A DNA stretch of 13,659 nt from Geopsychrobacter sp. Lineage in GTDB: Bacteria > Desulfobacterota > Desulfuromonadia > Desulfuromonadales > Geopsychrobacteraceae. Location: positions 1 to 13,659 of the forward strand of contig JAUXIR010000006.1 of assembly GCA_030620915.1 (NCBI GenBank). Direction: 5' to 3'. This document shows, in pieces, positions 1-6,720 of the stretch (its first letter is position 1; each line of letters starts with the position of its first letter). The translations under genes and the position numbers were made by a program. The notes under the pieces were generated by a model. The model searched no databases, was not told where the DNA came from, and saw only the letters and a program-made list of their open reading frames with translations.

Positions 1-859
1 AGGTCGCAACCGCGTTAGCTACCCCGGCGCGCGCCAGGGCCAACTGGTCAAAATAACCCTCGACCAGAATCACCTCAGAGGCCTGACGGATCGCCTGTCG
101 CGCGCCGTAGAGACCAAAGAGAATTTGGCCCTTATGGTAAATGGGCGACTCCGGCGAATTAATATATTTCGGCTGCCCGTCCCCCAATATCCGCCCGCCG
201 AAGGCGACAATTCGACCACTTAAATCGTGAATCGGGAAGATCAACCGGCCCCGAAACAGATCATAGTCGCCATCACCCTTATCACGTCTACGGATCAAGC
301 CGAGGGTACGCGCTTCGGCTAAATCGACTCCCTCTTGACGCAGATGAGCGGTCAACGCATCCCAGCGGTCAGGGGCATAGCCGAGCTGATATTCAGCCGC
401 ACTGGTGCGCCCATAGCCCCGTTTGTTCAGGTACTGCCGACAATCCTCGGCCTCCGGAGAGTCGATCAACTGGCGATGAAAAAACTCAGCCGCGATGGCA
501 TTAACCCGCTGCAGCCGTTCACGCTCCTGACGACGGCGATCTTCTTCGACAGAGAGTTTCCGCTCTTCGATATCGATCCCCATCTCGCCAGCGATTCGTT
601 GCGCAGCCTCGGGAAAGTTGAGCCCTTCGATGCGCATCAAAAACTCGAAAACGTCCCCGCCGACTCCGCAACCGAAACATTTAAAGATCTGCCGGCCGGG
701 ATTAACACTGAACGAAGGCGATTTCTCGGTATGAAAGGGGCAAAGCCCAACATGATTCGCACCCGAGCGCTTCAGCTGTACGTAACGTGAGACCAGCTCG
801 AAGATATCGAACCCGTCGCGCATTTGCTGAATCTTATCGTCCGGAATGCTCCCTATCAT
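1..859 (-). CDS. dnaG: DNA primase DnaG, N-terminal 286 residues (cut by window edge)
   Basis: Synthesises the RNA primers for chromosome replication, acting with the replicative helicase at the fork. Reading the minus strand from the ATG at 859-857 gives MIGSIPDDKI, then an N-terminal CHC2 zinc-binding domain with CPFH (about residues 40-43) and KCFGCG (about 61-66), as in bacterial primases. The middle shows the FGGRILGDGQPKYINSPE region of the primase core, and the frame leaves the window just after the first Toprim motif (VILVEGYFDQLALARAG), whose Glu is a catalytic metal ligand. The remaining Toprim acidic residues and the helicase-binding C-terminus are off the window. The start shares one base with the mutS2 stop (TGATG), so translation is probably coupled to mutS2. 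In relatives the next gene is often rpoD, which would lie to the left and cannot be seen. Identity is near certain. Confidence 0.97.
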   Translation of the reverse strand, partial: MIGSIPDDKIQQMRDGFDIFELVSRYVQLKRSGANHVGLCPFHTEKSPSFSVNPGRQIFKCFGCGVGGDVFEFLMRIEGLNFPEAAQRIAGEMGIDIEERKLSVEEDRRRQERERLQRVNAIAAEFFHRQLIDSPEAEDCRQYLNKRGYGRTSAAEYQLGYAPDRWDALTAHLRQEGVDLAEARTLGLIRRRDKGDGDYDLFRGRLIFPIHDLSGRIVAFGGRILGDGQPKYINSPESPIYHKGQILFGLYGARQAIRQASEVILVEGYFDQLALARAGVANAVAT

Positions 860-3237
860 CAGTTACCCAACTCGGCGACGGTTATTTTCTCTCCCCCATG
901 TTCCGCTGCCGCGGCATAAAATGCAGTCACACAACGCTGACCGGCCAGGTACTCACGGACCGCCTTGCGTAGCGCTCCGGTGCCGCTGCCATGAACGATC
1001 TCTATCTGCGCCAGACTAGCAAGCAATGCATCGTCGAGAAAACGTTCCAGGGTTTGCAGTGCCGGCTCGACCCGTTGACCGACCAACACCAGGCGCATTG
1101 CCTGGGCCTGCGGCGCGGCGGGAGCACTGACCTGCGGCGTTTTTTTATCACCACGCTCGGCAAAACGGCGCGGCGAGAAGGCTTCAAGCTGCAGCACCGA
1201 CTGGCGCATCCGCTTGCCACCGATCTGCAGCTCAGCATCCTTCCCCTGAATCCGCTTCACCTCGGCAGTGACACCGAGTGGCAGGACCCGCACCAGCTCA
1301 CCCACCTCAAGCGGTTGTTCGTTACTGCGCCTGACCCTTGCCTGCGCACGAAAAGGCTGGAGTTGCTGACGCACCTCATCGACCTGCGCGGCAAGAGCGA
1401 CCTGCCCCTTGGCTCCGCTCTCGATACCGCCATCCACCTTGCGGCGTATGCTGCGCAATTGCCGGGTCGTATCAGCGATCAAACCTTCGGCCTGTTGCAC
1501 GGCCTGCGCACGAACCCGCGCCTTTTGTTCTTGTAACTTCTGCAGCTGCTCGCGGCGCATCTGCCACAAGCGCCTGGCGTCTTCCCGTTCCAGCTCGACC
1601 TGCTGCCGCAGAGTATCGAGTTCCTGCCGGCGCCGGTTGAGACTGAGCAAGAGCTCGTTCCCCTCCTGCGGTTGCTCGCCAAGCAGTTGTTGCGCCCGAC
1701 TTAACAACTGCTCAGGCATACCGAGTCGACTGGCGGTCGCCATCGCACTGCTGGCACCGGGGATGCCGTAATTCAGACGATACAACGGCAGAAGTGTCTC
1801 GGCATCGATCTCAACCGCCGCGTTCTCAACCCCGTCAGTCTCGGCGGCCCAGGCCTTAAGTTGCCCGAGATGGGTCGTCAGTACCGTATGGGCCCCGGCC
1901 TGCTGGAGCATCTCCAGGGCAGCAATCACCAGGGCGGCGCCCTCCGCCGGATCGGTGCCGGTTCCGGCCTCATCGAGCAGGATCAAGGCATTCTCGCCCG
2001 CCTGCTCAAGAATCTGCTTCAGACGACTCAAATGCCCGGAGAAGGTCGAAAGCTGCTCTGAAATACTCTGCTGGTCGCCAATATCGACGAACAGCTTTTC
2101 AAACAGACAGAGCCGGCTCCCCTCTGCACAGGGGATCGGCAAACCAGCCCGTACCATCAAGAGCAACAGGCCAAAACTCTTCAGGGCGACCGATTTTCCA
2201 CCGGTATTGGGCCCGCTGATCACCAGGGTTCGTGAAGGCGGCAACAGACACAGGTCGATCGGGATTGCCCGCGAGGGTTCAATCTCGGTCCCATCGGTGA
2301 CCATCAGCAAGGGATGCCGGGCCTGTCGCAGCTCAATCAACGGCTCGCTGACCAGTTGCGGCACACGACCGTCATACTCCTGTGCGAGGCATGCGGCAGC
2401 GAAACGCATGTCGAGACGGGCCAGCAGTTCTTCATTGTGCGCCAATTCAGAACGGTGCTGACGAACCAGATCGGTCAACTGCAGCAGAATACGCCGCTCT
2501 TCACGCTTCTCTTCCTGCAACAACTGCTGCAGGCGACTGTTGCCGGCCGAGACCAGCTCAGGCTCAAGGTAGAGAGTCTGGCCACTGGCTGATTCGTCAT
2601 GAATCAAGCCCTTGATCTGGCCACGGTAGTCGGTCTTGAGCGGCACCACATAGCGCCCGTTACGTACCGTGATCAGTTGTTCCTGAAAACAGCTGGCACT
2701 CACATTTGCAGCGAGCAATTTTTCGAGTTGCTGCTTGATTCGACCGCGCAACTGGCGTAGCTCACGACGGATATCCCCCAATTCGAAGGATGCACTGTCT
2801 AACAGCTCGGCGCGCGGACCGATCGATTCCTGCAGGCGACGCAACAGGGCACTCAACGGGGTCAAGCTTGCGCACAGCTTCGCCAGTCGGCGCTGTTCAT
2901 CCAGCGGGTCGGCCCAACTACGGCAACGGCCGGCGACTTCAACTGCCGCGCCGACGTCTTGCAACTGTTCGGCGGCAAGCAGGCTTCCGGAGGCGGCTGA
3001 ACGTTCCAGAATCGTCTTCAGGATCCGATTGTCGACAAGCGGCGGCCTCCCCTCAGAGAGCAACGTCTGCGCTTCGACAACTTCTCCCAAGGCCAGAGCG
3101 ACAGCCTCCTGCCCGGTCAGAGGCGTCAACAGTTCAGCCAAAAGTCGGCCCGGCAGTGAATCTGCGCGGGCCGCCAACAAACGGCGGACCGCATCAAATT
3201 CGAGGCGGGTAAAAGTGCTGGTTGAGATCTCCATCAT
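859..3237 (-). CDS. mutS2: Endonuclease MutS2 (MutS-family ATPase with Smr domain)
   Basis: A 792-residue MutS2, the usual length of the family. MutS2 lacks the mismatch-binding domain of MutS. It has been linked to suppression of homologous recombination and, in Bacillus, to rescue of collided ribosomes. Visible parts are an N-terminal core/clamp region, the Walker A GPNTGGKS at residues 342-349, Walker B ending in DE at 422-423 followed by AGTGTDP, a long charged coiled coil at roughly 525-630, and a C-terminal Smr domain with HGSGTG at 749-754. The LDLR motif expected at the start of the Smr domain reads LVLV (716-719), so that proposed nuclease motif is not conserved here. The start is ATGATG at 3237 or 3234, four bases after cvpA stops and without a strong ribosome binding site, which suggests read-on translation from cvpA. 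The stop overlaps dnaG. Identity is firm; the biochemical role here is inferred. Confidence 0.96.
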   Translation of the reverse strand: MMEISTSTFTRLEFDAVRRLLAARADSLPGRLLAELLTPLTGQEAVALALGEVVEAQTLLSEGRPPLVDNRILKTILERSAASGSLLAAEQLQDVGAAVEVAGRCRSWADPLDEQRRLAKLCASLTPLSALLRRLQESIGPRAELLDSASFELGDIRRELRQLRGRIKQQLEKLLAANVSASCFQEQLITVRNGRYVVPLKTDYRGQIKGLIHDESASGQTLYLEPELVSAGNSRLQQLLQEEKREERRILLQLTDLVRQHRSELAHNEELLARLDMRFAAACLAQEYDGRVPQLVSEPLIELRQARHPLLMVTDGTEIEPSRAIPIDLCLLPPSRTLVISGPNTGGKSVALKSFGLLLLMVRAGLPIPCAEGSRLCLFEKLFVDIGDQQSISEQLSTFSGHLSRLKQILEQAGENALILLDEAGTGTDPAEGAALVIAALEMLQQAGAHTVLTTHLGQLKAWAAETDGVENAAVEIDAETLLPLYRLNYGIPGASSAMATASRLGMPEQLLSRAQQLLGEQPQEGNELLLSLNRRRQELDTLRQQVELEREDARRLWQMRREQLQKLQEQKARVRAQAVQQAEGLIADTTRQLRSIRRKVDGGIESGAKGQVALAAQVDEVRQQLQPFRAQARVRRSNEQPLEVGELVRVLPLGVTAEVKRIQGKDAELQIGGKRMRQSVLQLEAFSPRRFAERGDKKTPQVSAPAAPQAQAMRLVLVGQRVEPALQTLERFLDDALLASLAQIEIVHGSGTGALRKAVREYLAGQRCVTAFYAAAAEHGGEKITVAELGN

Positions 3238-3241
3238 CGGC

Positions 3242-3727
3242 TCAATTCAGCGCCAGATCCTTGCTGCTGGAAAATATCGTTTTCCCCAAGTGACTGAACG
3301 GCGGCGCCAGCTCAGCCTGATTGAGCTGCTGATTAAAATCACCCGGCAGATCAACAGCGCTTAAGGCAAACAGAATCAACGACAGCAAGACCACTCCCTG
3401 CGCCAGGCCGAAGATCGCACCGAGGATACGATTCAAGCCGGTCATCAACGTCAGGGTCGCAAAACGGTTGAGCAGGTATCCCAGCGCGCCAAAAACCAGC
3501 ACGGTCAATAAGAACACCAGCAAAAAACTGATCGTCACGCAGAGCTGCGACGGCCAGTTAAACTGGCCGAGAAACCATTGGGACAAGGGAACATGGAGGT
3601 AAAAGGCGAGCAGACCGCCAACGACCAGTCCCAACAGGCTACAGACTTCGCGCAACAGACCGCGCAGCACCCCCTTGAGCAGGAAGATGCCAAGAATCAC
3701 CAGTATCAGGATATCGACCAGCCCCAT
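3242..3727 (-). CDS. cvpA: CvpA family inner-membrane protein
   Basis: A 161-residue integral membrane protein of the CvpA family, named for its requirement in colicin V production in E. coli and more recently tied to envelope stress and bile resistance; its molecular activity is not settled. Four hydrophobic segments can be seen at about residues 3-17, 28-46, 62-86 and 101-121, with the family hallmark LNRILGAIFGLAQG at 98-111 leading into the last one. The tail after residue 125 is polar. The start at 3727 has a strong ribosome binding site (GGAGGA, six bases before ATG). It lies 172 bases after yqeY and four bases before mutS2, so it is probably in the same transcript as mutS2 and dnaG. 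I see no convincing promoter in the gap before it. Confidence 0.93.
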   Translation of the reverse strand: MGLVDILILVILGIFLLKGVLRGLLREVCSLLGLVVGGLLAFYLHVPLSQWFLGQFNWPSQLCVTISFLLVFLLTVLVFGALGYLLNRFATLTLMTGLNRILGAIFGLAQGVVLLSLILFALSAVDLPGDFNQQLNQAELAPPFSHLGKTIFSSSKDLALN

Positions 3728-3899
3728 GATTTATCCTCCACCATCAGGGTCAGCAGGACTTAATGAATTGCAACAGACGAGATAGCGCGAGCAGATCCAG
3801 GAAACTTCAAACGCGAATAGCGGGGCTATGTGTCGAAATCCACCTGAATATGGGTCGGCCAACCTGTCTTGCCACAGCGGTTCGCTAAGTCAGCCGCCC

Positions 3900-4346
3900 T
3901 TAGCCTGCGAGCAATTCCTTAACCAGCTGATTGACCAGCTTGCCATCGGCGCAACCACGAGTTTTGGCCATGACCGGCCCCATAACCTTGCCCATATCCT
4001 TCGGCGAAGTCGCACCCGCCTCGGCGATCACCGCGGCAATGATTGTGCGTAGCTCCGCTTCACTTAACTGCGCGGGCAGATAAGCCAGCAGGATTTCAAG
4101 CTCGGCTTCCTCTTTTTCAGCCAGTTCAAGCCGATCATTTTCGCGATACATTTGTGCTGCCTCACGGCGCTGCTTGCCCTGCGTGGTAATCACTCCGACA
4201 ATAGATTCATCGTCGAGGCTTTTGCCGGTCTCAATTTCCTTATTCTTTATCGCGCTGCGAAGTTGGCGTATGGTGGAGAGGCGGACGGAATCTTTGGCCC
4301 GCATCGCGTCTTTCATGTCATTGTTTAATTGGTCCTGAAGACTCAT
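3900..4346 (-). CDS. yqeY: GatB/YqeY domain-containing protein
   Basis: A 148-residue protein matching the full length of YqeY. The family resembles the helical tRNA-binding tail of GatB, the aspartyl/glutamyl-tRNA amidotransferase subunit. The usual signs are present: an N-terminal helix SLQDQLNNDMKDAMRAKD, RLSTIRQLRSAIKNKEIE around residues 22-39, an Arg/Glu-rich middle, LAYLPAQLSEAEL, and a C-terminal KDMGKVMGPVMAKTRGCADGK. A direct role in amidation has not been shown for the stand-alone protein, and function is unproven. The start at 4346 has AGAGGG four bases upstream. In several Desulfuromonadales and Bacilli the gene follows rpsU; here rpsU is absent and the gene has its own promoter. 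It heads the yqeY-cvpA-mutS2-dnaG cluster. Confidence 0.95.
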   Translation of the reverse strand: MSLQDQLNNDMKDAMRAKDSVRLSTIRQLRSAIKNKEIETGKSLDDESIVGVITTQGKQRREAAQMYRENDRLELAEKEEAELEILLAYLPAQLSEAELRTIIAAVIAEAGATSPKDMGKVMGPVMAKTRGCADGKLVNQLVKELLAG

Positions 4347-4424
4347 GGAACCCTCTGTGGCGGGAGTAAGAGATGGTCGCGAGCCACCCCAAAGGGGGCG
4401 TACCCGAATTTAAACGAATTTGAC

Positions 4425-4453
4425 AGTATATGTATCTAACTGCCCGATTGCAA
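4425..4453 (-). promoter_or_regulatory. Sigma-70 type promoter for yqeY cluster
   Basis: On the minus strand TTGCAA (4448-4453; 4 of 6 consensus bases) is followed after exactly 17 bases by TATACT (4425-4430; 5 of 6). Transcription would start near 4418 and give a leader of about 70 bases to the yqeY start at 4346. That leader can form a short CCCC-TTT-GGGG hairpin around 4389-4403. Seen by eye only; no start site has been mapped. Confidence 0.65.
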
Positions 4454-4504
4454 GGAGAAATGTAGTAAAGCAAACCATTTCAAGCGCATCCGCAAATCAG
4501 CGAG

Positions 4505-4534
4505 TCGAAATCCCCTGCAGCCAGATGCTATAAT
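4505..4534 (+). promoter_or_regulatory. Extended -10 promoter for the SYLF-domain gene
   Basis: A perfect TATAAT at 4529-4534 is preceded by TGC, giving the extended -10 form TGnTATAAT. A partial -35 TCGAAA (4505-4510; 4 of 6) lies 18 bases upstream. The start site would fall near 4541, about 38 bases before the ATG at 4579. It is divergent from the yqeY promoter, with about 50 bases between the two -35 elements. Confidence 0.7.
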
Positions 4535-4578
4535 GGTGACTTCAAAACAGCTCGACGGAGCCTTCACAAGGATTGACG

Positions 4579-5163
4579 ATGAAAAAATTATCCTGCCTAT
4601 TGGTTGTCGCTCTCTGCCTACTACCATTCTCATCCGCATTGTCTCAGGAGAAGGAGAGTGCGGGCAGTTACGACCTCAGACCCTTCCATGCCTCTGCGGT
4701 GTCAGCCCCTTTCTTTAAAAATTCCTATGGCTATGCCTTTTTCCCCACCGTCGGCAAGGGGGGGATCGGCATTGGTGGCGCCTACGGTAAGGGCCAGGTC
4801 TATCGCAAGGGCAAGATCACCGGGACGGTTTCACTCTTCAAGCTGAGCCTTGGTTTCCAGCTTGGAGGTCAGGCCTTCAGCGAACTCATCTTCTTTGAGG
4901 ACAAACACGCCTACGACAGCTTTACCAAAGGTTCATTTGAACTTGAGATTTCGGCTTCAGCTGTTGCGATTACCGCCGCCGCCCAGGCCACCGCCGGCAC
5001 CGGCGGAGCCTCGGCTGGGGTCAGTGCCGGCCCCCAGACCGGGAAGCAGTTGGCCGGAGAGTATGTCAATGGCACTGCGATCTTTGTCCACACCAAGGGC
5101 GGGCTGATGTACGAAGCAGCAGTCGGCGGACAAAAATTTAAATTCCGGCCGTTGAAAAAGTAG
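4579..5163 (+). CDS. Secreted SYLF-domain (YSC84-type) protein
   Basis: A 194-residue exported protein. Residues 1-22 form a Sec signal peptide (KK, hydrophobic core LSCLLVVALCLLPF, likely cut at ALS|Q). The mature part has the SYLF/YSC84 pattern: FKNSYGYAFFPTVGKGGIGIGGAYGKGQVYRKGKITG at about 48-84, a following KLSLGFQLGGQAFSELIFF segment, an Ala/Gly-rich stretch at about 118-150, and GTAIFVHTKGGLMYEAAVGGQKFKF near the end. SYLF domains in eukaryotes bind phosphoinositides; bacterial members are secreted or periplasmic with unknown function. The ATG at 4579 is chosen over the in-frame TTG at 4573 because AAGGA at 4568-4572 is correctly spaced for the ATG. It is a single-gene unit with its own promoter and terminator. 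The family call is good; the role is unknown. Confidence 0.88.
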   Translation: MKKLSCLLVVALCLLPFSSALSQEKESAGSYDLRPFHASAVSAPFFKNSYGYAFFPTVGKGGIGIGGAYGKGQVYRKGKITGTVSLFKLSLGFQLGGQAFSELIFFEDKHAYDSFTKGSFELEISASAVAITAAAQATAGTGGASAGVSAGPQTGKQLAGEYVNGTAIFVHTKGGLMYEAAVGGQKFKFRPLKK

Positions 5164-5170
5164 TCCGACC

Positions 5171-5223
5171 GACCGGGTGCCGCTCACACATCTCAGCGTC
5201 ACCCGGTCTGAACCATATTTTTA
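5171..5223 (+). terminator. Rho-independent terminator after the SYLF gene
   Basis: GACCGGGTG (5171-5179) pairs perfectly with CACCCGGTC (5200-5208). A second inner pairing, CGCT with AGCG, sits in the loop. A T-rich run (ATATTTTTA) follows from about 5215. It starts eight bases after the stop codon. The T tract is about seven bases from the stem base and overlaps the first of the 11-bp repeats described next. Confidence 0.72.
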
Positions 5224-5252
5224 CAATTCCTTGACAACCCCCTGACAACCTT
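5220..5252 (+). promoter_or_regulatory. Three tandem 11-bp direct repeats, candidate OmpR/PhoB-type operator
   Basis: Three consecutive 11-base units begin at 5220, 5231 and 5242: TTTACAATTCC, TTGACAACCCC and CTGACAACCTT. A T at unit position 2 and ACAA at positions 4-7 are the same in all three, and the last two share TGACAACC. Direct repeats spaced one helical turn apart are the classic binding pattern of OmpR/PhoB-family regulators, and such a regulator is encoded three genes downstream. The middle unit also contains TTGACA (5231-5236), but no good -10 lies 16-18 bases beyond it; TTTACT at 5268-5273 (4 of 6) could serve an activated promoter. Function is inferred. Confidence 0.45.
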
Positions 5253-5285
5253 TACCACTCAACCGTGTTTACTTGCAGCATCGAA

Positions 5286-5306
5286 GGCCGGCAAGAACTG
5301 CCGGCC
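5286..5306 (+). promoter_or_regulatory. Perfect 8-bp hairpin in the VWA gene leader
   Basis: GGCCGGCA (5286-5293), loop AGAAC, TGCCGGCC (5299-5306). The stem is fully paired and very GC-rich. It lies in the presumed 5' untranslated leader, 13 bases before the AAAGGAGA ribosome binding site. No T run follows, so it is not an intrinsic terminator. It could stabilise the mRNA, be an operator, or influence translation. Confidence 0.5.
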
Positions 5307-5331
5307 CGCACCCTGTCTAAAGGAGATCAAC

Positions 5332-6654
5332 ATGAAATCGATGCTGAAGGTTCTATTCCCCCTACTGCTGCTGGCCCTGGCCTCTCCGGCCCTGGCCAGT
5401 CCCCTGGTCAACCTCAATCTCGACCTGGATCGTACCGTCCTGCCGGCCGGTCAATCCGAGAAGGCGATAATCAAGGTGCTGCTCGATGTGCCGCAGATCG
5501 CCGACAGCAGCCTGCGCCCACCGGTCAACCTGACGCTGGTTCTCGACCGCTCGGGCTCGATGAGTGGCCACAAACTGCAAAAAGCCAAGGAAGCGGCCAT
5601 CGCCGCCCTGCATCGCCTCAGTGAACGTGATCTCTTTTCACTGGTGACCTACAATCACAACGTCACCACCCTGGTTCCACCCCAGAGCGCCGCGAACAGC
5701 GAATGGATCGAAGCGCGCATCCGCAGTATTGCCCCCGGTGGCAATACCGCGCTCTTCGGTGCGGTCAGTCAGGGGGCCGCAGAGGTCCGTAAGCACCAGG
5801 ATGAAAATTTCATCCAGCGCGTGATCCTGCTCTCAGACGGCCTGGCCAACGTCGGTCCAAGCTCTGCCGCCGATCTCGGCCGCCTCGGCGCAGCCCTGCT
5901 CAAGGAAGGGATCTCGGTCACCACCATCGGGATCGGCAACGACTTCAACGAAGACCTGATGGTCCTATTGGCCAGTCGCAGCGACGGTAACCATTACTTT
6001 GTCGAGTCGAGCCGCGATTTACCGCGCATTTTCGCCGCCGAGCTGGGTGATGTCCTGAGTATTGCCGCCAGCAAGATCCGGATTGAAATCGAATGCCTGC
6101 CCGGCGTCCGCCCCCTGCGTATCATTGGCCGCGAGGGGATCATTCGCGGCAACCGCGTGCAGCTGCAGATGAATCAACTCTACGGTGGGCAGCAGAAATA
6201 TGCTTTAATCGAGGTCCTGATTGAACCGGGATTTGCCGGGCAGAATCGCGAGATCGTGCGTGTCAACTGTCGCTATGAAAATGCCCTGACCAATAAAATG
6301 GAAAGGACTCTGCGCCTGGCCAGCGTCAGCTTCTCGCAACGCCAGGAAGAGGTCTTGCAATCCGCCAGCCGCCCTGTTCAGAAAGCCGTGGTCGAGAACG
6401 AGATGGCTGTCGCCCGTGACCGCGCGCTCGATCTCTATAACGCCGGACGCAAAGACGAAGCAGTGCAGGCACTTAAACAGAGCAGCATCAAGCTCAAGGC
6501 TCGCAGCGCAACCCTCGAGTTCAGCGATCTGGCCGAAGAAGCCAAATCACTCGAAGAAGATGCGGTAGAATTTGCCGCACCGAGCATCCCCAGTCCACGC
6601 AAGAAGGAGTTGCGCTCGGAAAGCTACAAGGTGCGCAGACAACAGAAAAACTGA
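5332..6654 (+). CDS. Secreted von Willebrand factor A (VWA) domain protein
   Basis: A 440-residue exported protein. Residues 1-22 are a Sec signal peptide (KSMLK, then a Leu-rich core, cut at ALA|S). A short beta-rich segment (25-60) leads into a VWA domain at about 66-245 with a complete metal-ion-dependent adhesion site: D72-x-S74-x-S76 in LDRSGSMSG, T139 in GGNTALF and D169 in LLSDGLANVG. The fold normally binds protein ligands through a divalent metal. After it comes a beta-rich region (about 250-345), then a helical, Ala/Lys/Glu-rich tail (about 365-440) with RALDLYNAGRKDEAVQALKQ resembling a single TPR-like hairpin. There is no C-terminal membrane anchor, LPXTG motif or VIT domain, so it is probably periplasmic or released. 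The start has AAAGGAGA six bases upstream. It is the first gene of a unit with a sensor kinase and response regulator and may feed that pathway; this is inferred. Confidence 0.9.
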   Translation: MKSMLKVLFPLLLLALASPALASPLVNLNLDLDRTVLPAGQSEKAIIKVLLDVPQIADSSLRPPVNLTLVLDRSGSMSGHKLQKAKEAAIAALHRLSERDLFSLVTYNHNVTTLVPPQSAANSEWIEARIRSIAPGGNTALFGAVSQGAAEVRKHQDENFIQRVILLSDGLANVGPSSAADLGRLGAALLKEGISVTTIGIGNDFNEDLMVLLASRSDGNHYFVESSRDLPRIFAAELGDVLSIAASKIRIEIECLPGVRPLRIIGREGIIRGNRVQLQMNQLYGGQQKYALIEVLIEPGFAGQNREIVRVNCRYENALTNKMERTLRLASVSFSQRQEEVLQSASRPVQKAVVENEMAVARDRALDLYNAGRKDEAVQALKQSSIKLKARSATLEFSDLAEEAKSLEEDAVEFAAPSIPSPRKKELRSESYKVRRQQKN

Positions 6655-6665
6655 GAATCAGAAAC

Positions 6666-6686
6666 GTGAGGCGTGAGGCGTGAGGC
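6666..6686 (+). repeat. Triple GTGAGGC heptamer
   Basis: Three perfect tandem copies of GTGAGGC at 6666-6672, 6673-6679 and 6680-6686, in the 66-base gap between the VWA stop and the kinase start. The middle copy begins with a GTG in frame with the kinase, which makes a spurious upstream start possible on paper. Short heptamer runs of this sort recur between genes in some bacterial genomes; whether that holds here needs the rest of the genome. Confidence 0.8.
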
Positions 6687-6720
6687 GACTCAAGGGCTGA
6701 GAAGGAATAGTTGTCAAGTT

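Noticed and set aside
1955..2461. Plus-strand open frames opposite mutS2 (also 991-1536 and 2735-3364)
   Set aside because: Shadows of the MutS2 reading frame in GC-rich DNA; Arg/Ser/Cys-rich low-quality proteins with no initiation signals.
3884..3904. GCTAAG/CTTAGC inverted repeat at the yqeY stop as a terminator
   Set aside because: Only six pairs, overlaps the stop codon, and no T run follows on either strand.
4420..4425. TTGACA on the plus strand as a -35 box
   Set aside because: No -10-like sequence at 16-18 bases downstream; it overlaps the -10 of the minus-strand yqeY promoter.
6673..6720. GTG start of the kinase at 6673
   Set aside because: It falls inside the heptamer repeat, lacks a ribosome binding site, and adds an Arg-rich stretch before a natural signal-anchor start at 6721.
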